A DNA stretch of 38,348 nucleotides from Gnetum montanum. Taxonomy: Eukaryota; Streptophyta; Gnetopsida; Gnetales; Gnetaceae. The stretch is from NCBI GenBank assembly GCA_015680685.1, contig MNCI01027447.1, forward strand, positions 781,115-819,462. Direction: 5' to 3'. Positions 11,683 to 21,460 of the stretch are shown here, one piece after another. The notes beneath the pieces are model-generated. The model had not been told where the DNA came from. It was given only the letters and a program-made list of their open reading frames with translations, and ran no database searches. Position 1 is the first letter of the stretch. Every line of letters begins with the position of its first letter. Position numbers and translations under genes: made by a program.

Positions 11683-11700
11683 TGACGCCATTGTTGGGGA
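11683..11700 (+). other. Primer-binding site, tRNA-Asp type
   Basis: Two bases after the LTR end, TGACGCCATTGTTGGGGA matches 14 of 18 positions of TGGCGCCGTTGCCGGGGA, the complement of the plant tRNA-Asp(GTC) 3' end. All four differences are transitions. The following GACTTAGTTGTTTGTGCACTA agrees with E3 downstream of its PBS. Confidence 0.75.
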
Positions 11701-13143
11701 CTTAGTTGTTTGTGCACTAATTAGAACTTAGGAAAGGGTATGGTTACTTAGGAGAATCTGTTATGTTATTTGGCTTAAGTTTGATTAATTAATAATAAGG
11801 TTCTCATTATTTCCTTATATCTACCCTTTATAGGTGGATAATATACATAGTAGTGAATGGTAGTTGATGCATGGACGACTGCGAGTGGCTCTCTGATAGT
11901 AAACAACACTCATTAGGCAGCCTTCTTCTCTCTTTGTCTCTCTTTGGTGCATGGTGGGATTCGTAGCCAATAGTTAACAATGGCAAACACGTTTATAAAC
12001 TACCACACATCAGAGACAACTATACCCCAAGGGGAGGACAATCTTGTTATTCATTATTAATAATTGTCAATAGAGTTATGTGATATATGTGTTGGAATGT
12101 GAAACTTTATTTTTAAAATAACATTTATCCTAAAGACATTTAATCAAATAGTTTTAGTTCAATTAAGAATTTAAAGGGAGAGGGATAAAGGAAGGTTGAA
12201 ACTAGAAGTCATTAGAAGGGCTTTAGATTCCAAAAAAATGAATAATTATTAAAAATATTGAAAGTACATCAAATCATAAACATAGAAAAGAGAGTTTAAA
12301 GAAAAAGCCCAATAGTTTTGGGGATGCTTTTTTAGTTTTTCATTTTGGCTCAAAGACCAACTACCAATCTTAGATCAGTAGCGTTAAATAATATTTCATC
12401 CTTAATGCTCAAGGGGAGTCTATCAATAATACTAAATAATATGCTATCCATAATGCTCCATGGAAACCATCATATCACTAACATATTTGCGTGAAGAAAA
12501 TCCATGACTTCTATGTTTATGTCTTTGTAGTGTAATGCATAATGAATGAAATTTGGAAAGATAACCCATGAGAAATCAAAAATATTTTGTGTCATAAGAT
12601 CTATTACCAAATTTGGAATTAATTATTATTCTCATCATGTAATCACATCAATATGACTAAAATTATTATGGAATACATTGAATTTCTTAAAGTGGTAGCT
12701 TAGATAATTTTTAATATAGTAGATAAACTAAAATTTAACTTAGTTTTTGTAAGATTCTCTTGGCCAAATTATAGATGTACATTATAAATATATAATTAAT
12801 CTAGTCCTTATAACTAATCCTAAAAAACCTTTTCTTTGGGGTAGGCAAAGGATTTGGCCTTGCTCTTGTTCAGAACCATCCTCATAGTTTTTCACTTCTT
12901 ATTAAAGGGTTTCTTATAAAGAGAAGAAGACTACTCTCTTTAGAGACAAAAGAAAACATTAATTGAAAATAATAAATGAATAGCAATAGAAACTTATAGC
13001 TTCCCCAACTTAAGCCTCTAAAATAAAAAGAAACTAATACTATAAGAAACAAAGTAATTGTTTAGCTTTCACTAGAAGTATTTTTGCTTGAATTCATAAT
13101 TGAAAAGTAACATTTTTGAGGATTTAATATTTTTGTTGAAAAG
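11701..13143. other. AT-rich intergenic/unidentified DNA
   Basis: The first 40 or so bases continue 5' internal element sequence similar to E3 18058-18095; the homology then stops. The rest has no reading frame of note and no recognisable repeat, apart from a small local duplication (TAAATAATAT...CATAATGCTC at about 12386 and 12434). The last five bases, AAAAG (13139-13143), flank the E4 LTR and should be one half of its target duplication. Confidence 0.5.
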
Positions 13144-14001
13144 TGATGAGTTGTGAGGTACCCCTACACTCAACCATAAGAATCACAAGTGTTCATGCAT
13201 GATTCGATTGAATTTCATGGATGAGACTAGTTATGGAATCTAGATCATTATGCTTTGATTACAATTCACTGTCTTCCCACTTGGACTAGTGGTAGATTTA
13301 TCATGTATGGTTTACTCCAATGTGAGGCGTATGCTATTGTTTCTAATTCTACGCTACTCTTGATGATGATAAAGAGGTAAATTAATTAAGCTAATGGATA
13401 ATGGAAAGTGAAATCTAACTATCCTACGTGCAATGGGTATCTGTCCTTAATTGTCCATATATGTCTTGGACTTCGTGAGACTACTTCTAGGATGGCCAAG
13501 CGTATGTCACTAGGTGTACCAAACAATAAACTTCTAGGTTACCAAGTACTTCCACTTAAATGTTCATGATTAAGGTGTATGCATTCTGCTTAATAACAAG
13601 AATAGTAAATAGCAATAAAGGGAAATAATTAACTAAAGAAAGAAATAAATAAGTAACTATTAAAAGCAATAATAATCTAAGTGGATGCTGTAATGATGAA
13701 AGTAATCTCAATCTTTAATGCCAGTTATGTAACATGTCCAAGTCTGTCACACTCGTACAAAGGTACCGTATGATTACAAACATCACACTGCGGGCATGCA
13801 CTGGGAATGACAATTCTAAGGAAAGAAACTAAAACTAAAACTATCTCTATACTTCATACATTCTACATATTGTTTCATTCGAGTGCCCAAGTGCTTTATT
13901 TATAAGCAAACTTAGATGAGGTGATGTTGAATATCTAGTGTCACTTCTTGGCTTTGACATTGGGTATCTAATGTCGAGGCTTGACAAATGATGACTCATC
14001 A
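13144..14001 (-). repeat. 3' LTR of E4 (858 bp)
   Basis: On the minus strand it starts TGATGAGTCATCATTTG at 14001 after the G-rich tract CATGGGGGTA and ends CTCATCA at 13144. A TATAAATA box lies at 13904-13897. It shares the GGGGTACCTC end block and the GTTTGGTA/CACTTGG-type U5 blocks with the other LTRs, but U3 has diverged and lacks the clean GATATC array. Confidence 0.85.
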
Positions 14002-14307
14002 TACCCCCATGACTGAATGAAAACTCTTCCTCGAGTTAAAAAAAATGAGGAACAAGTCCTTTACAAAATATTAGACAGGTATGGGATGATTGACAGACTT
14101 AAACAATGAACAAAACAATTGACTCTTTGCATGCTGTAGTAGTGCAATACAAAAGTGGGACATATTATTGCAAAATAAAACAAAAATAAAATTGGGAAGC
14201 TCAAGTGGTGCCCAAAGGTGGTGGTAGTGGCGATGGAGCTTGTGCCTGTGGGCTCTGTTTGGGCTCCATTGTGTTTCTATTTATGGCTTTGCCTCCTTCT
14301 CTTCTTC

Positions 14308-15243
14308 TTATTCTTCACCAAGATCCTTTCTTTGTGCTACATGTTTTAGGAGTTCAATGAAGGAGGTGTATTGAGCCTTCCTAGGGATATCATTAGTATA
14401 TCTCAGGATCCCAGCGTTCTTGCAAAACTTTCTAATTAAGTAGGGGAATGGAAGTGTTGGTCTCCTTAACTTCATTTCTTCATATTGCCATTGAATTTTG
14501 GTGAAGTAAAACTGGGTAAGATTGAATGCAAATTTACCAATTAAAATGGTACCTCCCCTCGTCGCATATGTGAAAATTTGATTAAACCCTTTTGTGGAAA
14601 ATAGGTGGTAAGTCTTGATCTTGAAATATGTTCCCTCCTCTAGAGTCATTTCATTGTATGTTTTATCCTCCTTGTCTTATGCCCATCTTAGCCACAATTT
14701 CTTGGTCTCGGGATTAGATTTGGTTGATAAATGAGCAACCTTAGCCCCTTCATTTGGTAGGTTGAGAGCAATGGTAATTGCTTTGACTAAATAAGGTACA
14801 ATGACTTCATAGATGTTAATGGTGGTGCCCTCATCCTTATTGTGCCAGAATTGATAAGTTTCACCCAAGTACCATTTGCCACTATTTAATAGAATGGGCC
14901 ACAATGGGAATGCCTTGAGTTGTGTTCGAAACACTTCTGGATCAAACTCCATGAATGGGCCAAAGTTAATCTCCATGATGATTGAAGCCAACATGGACTT
15001 TTCTAAAGTGGTAGCAAGGCAATCAAAAGGTAGTGTGAGACATTGTCCCTGCTTAAGAGCTTGTGGTTCTATCGCCTTCCCTTGGGCTGATTACCTAGTA
15101 GTAGGGGCCTCTTGGTGAATGCTGGAGGATTGGGCCTCCTACTCCACATATTCTACATGTTCACCTTGCTAACCATAACCATCTTGTGGATGCTTAGTGG
15201 ATCTCTATGAGGGTTTACCTTAAGCACCTCTTTTTGGGACCAT
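14308..15243 (-). pseudogene. Extra 3' ORF of E4 (312 codons), plant-transposon-protein-like
   Basis: One frame runs from ATG at 15243 (MVPKRGA) to the stop at 14308 and is interrupted by only six stop codons, with no frameshift, so it was once a real gene. Two long clean stretches remain: 105 codons (14994-14677; GPFMEFDPEVFR, KWYLGETYQFWHN, VPYLVKAITIALNLP) and 113 codons (14649-14308; ILIGKFAFNLTQFYF, LPFPYLIRKFCKNAGI). The FPxLIxxxCxxAGI pattern resembles the uncharacterised 'putative plant transposon protein' domain found in accessory ORFs of large plant gypsy elements; this is recognition by pattern, not by search. It has no signal peptide or membrane segment, so nothing marks it as an envelope protein. 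Its position between pol/gag and the 3' LTR is where Athila elements carry an extra ORF. E5 keeps only its N-terminal part. Confidence 0.7.
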
Positions 15244-16613
15244 TTGCAATCAGGCAAAGGTTAAGTGTTACTAAGGTTATATTTGTTATCATCAATTTAT
15301 ATCTTACTTGTAACTTTAGTTCATTAAGTTCATAATGCATATGATTTCAGAGTTAGAAAAATTTTCAAGAAAAATTTCCAAAAAGTTTCTATCTCCTTTT
15401 ATGACCCTTCGCAATTGGTTCCTTTTTCCTTATATGTGACTTATGATGATGGTTATGGGCTTGTGGGATAAATTGGATTTCTGTTATTAATGTGAGTGAT
15501 TTTTCATTATAACTCCTAAAGTTTTTTATACTCTTACCCTTATGATACCTTCTAGGAAATAGTAAATTTTAGTAATTTTGTGCAAGTCTCACACACAAGC
15601 ACCCCCCATGACTAAGTTGAACACTTTGGGTTCAGAGGGGTTTAAGCAACACGGAAATCAGAGTGTTAGAGAGCTAAATATTGCAAGTGGAAGATGTGTG
15701 TGCAGAGCTCTGAGTTGCGGGAGAAAATTTGAACAAATTCCCTAGTAGAAAATCATGAAAATGAATTCAAAATACCATGAGGGTCATATATATATAGTTT
15801 TGCATGACTTGACGTCAAGTTTGATGTGACGTTGCGTCAGACCTAACATTGGGTACATGACATTGAGGTCCAAAAATATTTACTATATGGGGTAATTGAA
15901 CATGCAAGCTAAAGCTCTATGATTGGTTGGAAGGTTTGAAGTTAAGTTCATCATTTTGGGGTAAGTTAGAAATCAATTTGAGGCACCAAAAGTATGATAA
16001 GGTAAACTTGTTGATGTGAAAAGCACTAGAATGAGCAAGAAAAAGATGATGAAATCAAAGTTGTGGACAGATCAATTTCATGATAAGGGAAACTAATAGT
16101 TGAGCATTTGGAAGGTGAAAAATGATGTGGTTGTGTCAAACAAGTACAAGTTACAAAAATTACACAAGTAGATCCTCCCCAAAGCAAGCTCTAGCCTATG
16201 ATGCCCTTGTGTAACGACACCTATAATATCTATAGGCACTAAAGGGGTTGAATGCAATGCATATCTATGAAAAAAAACACAAATGTTGAAACCACCAGTG
16301 TAAGATAAGAATTCTATGTTACATAAAAACACAAGTTATGGTCATCCAGACAATGAGATGAGATGGATGATAGAAAGGATTGTAGAAACTGGGACACGAG
16401 GTGGCTTACCATGATCACAATGAAACCTTGTGTGTTATTAATGGTTAAATAACCATGTGTTCTTCTTGCCAAGATTCAAACCAAGTTCATACCACATTGC
16501 AGTGACATTGCATTGTTTCATCACATCAACGGACAATCGTAAGACTATTCGAGTCACAAGGAGTAACATCACTTGGCATTTTGTCCAAGGGAGGAGCTAT
16601 GTTATTGCACACT

Positions 16614-16649
<36 letters not shown>

Positions 16650-17232
16650 TATTCTAAGAAGTCACCAACCTTTAGGCATGGGTACATGTCTTTCTAGTGG
16701 GACTTGAAGAAGTTTATTTGGTACCATTTTAGGTTACTCTTACTCCCATTCTTTGTTAGATCTACAAGGATATGGTTACAAACTTAGCAACATGATAGAA
16801 CATACAGAAGTGGCCAAAGAGAATCCACAAATCCCCTTGATGTCACACCCTTTACATTCCACCTTGGTTCTACACTCTCCTGTCTGAACATAGTGCTTAT
16901 GAAGTTATTTTAGGTTGGATGATGAAAAAGGTTATCATTATGACTAGATCAAGAAGCTCTTATTAATGGAATGGGTGAATGGATGATGTGGGCTTAATGT
17001 CCAAATAATTAGTCTCTTATGACTTGATAACATAGAGAAAACCACACCCCATTGGGCAACATGATCATCTTATTCACAAGCAAGATTATAAAAGAAAATA
17101 AAAATAACAACAAGAAAAATAGGGAAAATTGGTTTAGAAAATATGAAAATGACAAAAAATTATAAAACAAAAAAGATGAAAAACACTTAAGAATCTTGAA
17201 GATTAGAATGGGGGGTAACTCTCATGGCTAAA
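15244..17232 (-). other. 3' noncoding region of E4 upstream of the extra ORF
   Basis: On the minus strand it runs from the T-rich tract (about 17220-17070) through segments shared with E1-E3 (for example GGTGTGACATCAAGGGGATT at about 16855-16835) to the conserved box at 16186-16167. It contains a (TA)n run at 16617-16647. No supported gene. Confidence 0.65.
16617..16647. repeat. (TA)n microsatellite
   Basis: A TA dinucleotide run of about 31 bp inside the E4 3' noncoding region. Confidence 0.95.
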
Positions 17233-17237
17233 CATTT
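17233..17237. repeat. Target-site duplication CATTT, left of E3
   Basis: CATTT directly precedes the TGATGGG start of E3 and is repeated at 24341-24345 directly after its CTCATCA end. It lies in the E4 sequence; with E3 removed and one CATTT kept, the join matches uninterrupted E5 at about 36240-36300. Confidence 0.93.
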
Positions 17238-18038
17238 TGATGGGACACAATATCGCATGGGCCGCGATATCGCGTTAGCCCCTGCGATATCACGTACGCA
17301 ATATCATAGCCCATCGCCTTGTCTATAAATAAGAGGCAGCTTTTTCTTGTAAGATCATATAGATCTAGACCCTTAGCTAAACTCTGGCAGTTTTACCATT
17401 CCAGAGATAGAATAATTTCCATGTGCCCACAGTAGGAGTCTCAAAGTGAATAGATCTTTATTCGAGCAAATTGTACTTGAGCACACATTTGTGTACACAA
17501 ATAAAGACGAACGTTTTGATAAACCTTGCAGTGCATGGACTAAGCTAATTAGGATTTAATTAATGTTAAATTCTTAAATGCTTTCTTAGATAATTAATCT
17601 CTCTCAGCCCTCAACTCCTAGTTAAGTGCATTTAGTACAACCGCTTCGAGCACATGTGCTATGCTTGGTAACCCAGTAATGAATAGCGTTTGGTAATCCT
17701 AGTAGTGTTGCACTGGTTCAAGGTGTGTACGGAAAGTGGGAATAGATACTAATGCTAGGATGATTAAAGCTTAGTTAGTGAAAGTTAGTTACTTAGTCTC
17801 TTCACCCTTTCCTCTCTTAGCATAGGCGATAAAAAGATAAAAGTTATAAAAATCATATACCTCAGACTTACTTAACCATACAACTGTGACAATACAAGTA
17901 AGTTTGGGAAGAAAACGATTGATTAACCTTAAGTGATCCATAAGGCACATAAGCACTTAGTCCTTGGAGTTCGACCGGATCACACATGAGATGCTTGTAT
18001 TCGTACGGTTGAGTGTAGGGGTACCTCGCCACTCATCA
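17238..18038 (+). repeat. 5' LTR of E3 (801 bp)
   Basis: TGATGGG...CTCATCA. U3 holds a palindromic array with exact GATATC at 17266 and 17286 and degenerate copies around them. TATAAATA is at 17324-17331, and an AATAAA polyadenylation-type signal at 17500-17505, about 175 bp downstream. It is 14 bp shorter than the 3' LTR, mainly because one array unit is missing near 17272. Confidence 0.95.
17324..17331 (+). promoter_or_regulatory. TATA box of E3 5' LTR
   Basis: TATAAATA immediately downstream of the GATATC array, also present at the same place in the 3' LTR (23626-23633). It would drive the genomic RNA. Confidence 0.78.
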
Positions 18039-18039
18039 T

Positions 18040-18057
18040 TGGTGCTATTGCCGAGGA
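18040..18057 (+). other. Primer-binding site of E3, tRNA-Asp type
   Basis: TGGTGCTATTGCCGAGGA matches 14 of 18 positions of the tRNA-Asp complement TGGCGCCGTTGCCGGGGA; all four differences are transitions. It lies 1 bp after the 5' LTR. Confidence 0.85.
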
Positions 18058-18154
18058 CTTAGTTGTTTGTGCACTACCTAGAACATAGGAAATCATTTAC
18101 ATTGTTGGGAGCTAAAACAAACCCTTGGGGTTAATCAAGAGAAAAAATAACATA

Positions 18155-20753
18155 ATGAACAACAACACATTGAATAAGACTAAAATTTCTTCTTCTCCAC
18201 ACAAAAGCACTTCACCACCTAGGACCAACACTAGAGATAGTCGGCGGTAGAACACACATAACCAAAATCTACCAGTTCCTCAACAATTCAGTGTGGTATA
18301 TACTCATCACGATGATTATATACCTGACTTTACCTTCGTCTTCCATCAAGATGAACAACTATGTTAGAGAGACTTAGAGGGTAACATAGTATTGCCTCCA
18401 GATAGAGTTGCCCCCAACATGCTCCTTCATGCCCTTGCACGAATTGGCATGTTGTAATTATATGCTGAGTACATTGCATGCAATTACAATGTAAGGAACT
18501 ACCATCGCACAGAAGCACAATGTCAACGGGACTCATGGCAGGAGAGTTACCACACATCGTTGAAGGGTAAAGGACCCCATAATGGTTCGCCCATCATAAG
18601 AGAAATTAAGGGTGGTGAACCTATTTCAATAGGTTCTCCACAAAATGATGTTCCCCTTCTTAACAATAGTGAGAAGGTGGTGTATCAGAACCTTCACTCC
18701 ACGATACACAACCCTAGTTCTAATTTCCAGGAACACCAAGTGTTCAATGATGGAACACAAACACAAAATAAGGGTGAGCATTCTGATTGTCATCATGATC
18801 GGGGTCGAGATCACCGAAGGGAAGGCAGGAAACATTGTCATGGAAATGGTTCTCCTTCCTCTTCCCCTTCATCACAACATTCATCCTCTCCTTCAATGTT
18901 GGGACGTAGTCATAAGGAACCTAACCGTGAGGACAAGGGTAAGCAAAATGAGAGACCTCGATGTGAGAGTCGAGAGCGAGGATGAGGAAATTCTAGGGAA
19001 TCACAACATGGAAGAAGGGAAAGTAGGGAACCGCATAGACATCATAGACGCCATGAAAGAAATGACCATGATGAACCCCTACTTGCAACTTGAAGCATGT
19101 TAGACATCACGGAGGCTGTTAGAATACCTACAAGGCATCAAAAAGATAGCTGGATCAAGAGACTAGACATGAATAATATCCCACGATTTGAGCGGGCATA
19201 CAACGTTGATCCGTAGAATCACTTACAGGAATTTCATGATGCCTGTGCCTTGTAGAACATTGAAAATGAGTGGAAAAAGTTAAATTTTTTCCCAAGGATA
19301 CTCATAAAAGAAGAAAAAAGCTGGTACTAGTCCTTAGAACTGGAATCCATTCGAAGGTGGACTACAATGTTAGAATTGTTGAACGATAAATACCAAACGT
19401 ACTCCTGAGTGTCCAACTTGTAGAAGCAGATCCAAGGATGGAAGCAGGGTAATCATGAACCCTTGGATGCTACCATGGATCGATATTATGCATTGCTACA
19501 TCGTTGCTCAGGCCATGGTTACGCACAATGGGATCAACTACGCCATATTGTAGATGGGCTAAGACATGAAACCAGGAGAACCCTTGGGACATATGCCCAA
19601 GGGAGATTATCTGAACTTAGGTCCCATGAGGTTCATAGATTTTGGAGCAAGCAGATAAGGGAGAAGGAGAGCTACATAAGAGAGAAAGCATGGAAGAGTA
19701 TAACCGCAATCCTTCCCTCTGAAAGAGGGGAGTGAGATTCTGTGAGGAGGAGGATGAGTCACCACTCGAAGAGTTGGTGAGTAGGAAAACCTTGCCACTT
19801 CAGAAATTAACAACAGAAGTGTAAGCTAAGGTGGATCAAATATGGGACTCCTTAGATAGTAGATTTGAAACTATTTTAAAAATCGTAGAGGAGTCTAAGG
19901 AGCGAGGTAGTGACCATGATAAGAAAAAGAAGAGGGATTTGGACTATGCATATAACAAAGGTAAGGGTAAATTGACCATCACTGAAGAGGTTGTGGATTC
20001 CAATACAGACGATGACAGTGGATGTGAAATATGCTAATATGACCATCCTAAGGGATGTTGCCCAATAATCTTACATCTGTAAGAGTCTAGGGTGTATGCC
20101 CTCAATCCAAGACTTAACAAACGGCAAGCACCATGTCAGTTACCTTATCCCCAAGGTAACCCAAGGTAGTTCCACCAACCGTTAACATATTATCGAAGTG
20201 GAACTCCGCCACAACCTATGGAACAACACTAGCAGTGGCAATACCCATAGTCATGTGGGATGCCACTGCCAAGGCAACAATACCCTTACTGGCAACCGGA
20301 TACATATGGCTACTACATGCAATAACCAATCTCTCCAAGTGACTCTATGGGTCATGTGACTCCGCAACATCACTACCAAGCTCGGGATACTATAGGACTC
20401 CTTCTCCTAGGAGAGATACACCACATGCATACCATCTTCCAAATCCACCCACAACTCTTACATCGATAGCTCCACTACCACCCGCTCTAGTGATGCAAGG
20501 AGAACTCCCCACTCAACTGTAGCAACGTAATGCTACGAGAGCTGTAAACCTTCAACCCGCTACTAGTTCTAAAAACCGTACAAGGAGAAGACGTTTCTTC
20601 AGAACTAGTAGTCTAAACAAGCTCTCAGAACCACAAGTGGTTGAGACTCTGAATGTCCCTCCATCAAATAAGGCTTCGGAGCTCCCTTCAAACCAACAAT
20701 GGAGCTCAACGCATACGGTTATGTTAACACATATTGTCACTGACTAGATCAAG
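18155..20753 (+). pseudogene. gag: Gag polyprotein remnant (E3), with N-terminus
   Basis: The likely start is ATG 18155 (MNNNTLNKTK), 117 bp after the LTR; the frame is shared with later Gag parts. N-terminal landmarks: HDDYIPDFTFVFHQDEQL, then LPPDRVAPNMLLHALARIG, then the Ser/His/Arg-rich part (about 18770-18985). The Gag core follows (about 19090-19735: NNIPRFERAYN, NEWKKLNFFPR, HEPLDATMDRYYALLHRC, IVDGLRHETRRTLG), then an acidic stretch and CEIC-stop-YDHPKGCC at about 20026. Stops occur within the N-terminal part (about 18248, 18361, 18454). A 1-base loss near 19640 and a small loss near 20395 shift the frame. Many stops replace CAG, CAA, CGA or TGG codons of E1. Confidence 0.87.
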
Positions 20754-21460
20754 GTGGGCCACCTTCCTAGGAAATTCTTTGATCTTGGAAGTCTCCTAAT
20801 CTACCTCCAAGTCACTGGGAATGAACCACATAAAGGTATTCTTGACTCAGGTTCTGGAGTCAACTTGATATCGCAAGAAATGTATAAAGCCTGGAACCTA
20901 CCTCCACTAAAGAAGAGCAATATTCGCTTAGAGCTGGCTGACCAGTCCATCACTATTCCCTTGGGATTGGTGGAGGACATCATTAGCATTGTGTGTGGTT
21001 GGTCATACCTAGCTGATTTCCTAGTGATACAAGTCAACAATGACAAGGGGGACTCCCCAATAATAATGGGAAGGACATGGCTAAGTACCATGAACACATG
21101 CCTAGGAATCTGTAATCTTTCCTTGGAAATATCTAAGGAAAAAACTTATGGAAAGATCAAGAAGAAGAAGGTTCCATGAATCACATACAATGATATAGAG
21201 GGTGATAGCATACAGGAGCGTTCAACATCTCTTGCATGCAATTGGTGTGCCCAAGAAGTTAACATACAAAAGTGCTTGTATGTAGCAACCACACAACAAG
21301 AGAACACCCAGTGGTTGACGGCTAATCAAGAGAGCAACCCACCAATATGCATGGAACTAATTGGGGGATGAGCTTGCACCCACGAAGAAAGCACTAGAGT
21401 AAGAGTGTCATCAACTTCCAACCCTTAATCTGAAACCACCAATCGAGGGAACTTGGAAAC
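20754..21460 (+). pseudogene. pol: Aspartic protease (E3), active site preserved
   Basis: The stretch 20754-21179 is open for 141 codons. It includes the intact catalytic motif GILDSGSGVNLI (about 20838-20873), the core SITIPLGLVEDIISIVCGWS and the terminal IIMGRTWL. It is the best-preserved enzyme domain in the window; E1 has a stop in the same loop. After 21179 the same text as E1 continues in broken form (CLYVATTQ, then ECHQLPTLNLKPP). It ends near 21460, where RT should begin but does not. The Gag frame is shifted relative to it, so it could not be translated from the Gag start as it stands. Confidence 0.88.

Larger units (their letters stand above)
5976..11740 (+). mobile_element. E2: pol-bearing Ty3/gypsy element, 5' half outside the window, composite LTR end
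   Basis: The visible order is RT, RNase H, integrase, 3' noncoding region and LTR, that is, the Athila-like Ty3/gypsy order. Its beginning was separated by insertion of E1, so Gag, protease and the RT N-terminus should lie left of the window beyond E1's 5' LTR. It is the only copy here with RT and integrase and is the natural candidate for the autonomous relative of E1 and E3. The end is complicated: two LTR starts (10345, 10633), one LTR end (11681), then a PBS and a short piece of 5' internal sequence. Confidence 0.85.

Noticed and set aside
12386-12912. Possible host gene or LINE in the spacer before E4
   Set aside because: No frame above background, no splice-compatible coding segments and no recognisable motif.
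14308-15243. Calling the extra ORF an envelope gene
   Set aside because: It has the right position for Athila-type 3' ORFs, but no signal peptide, transmembrane segment or fusion motif is visible.
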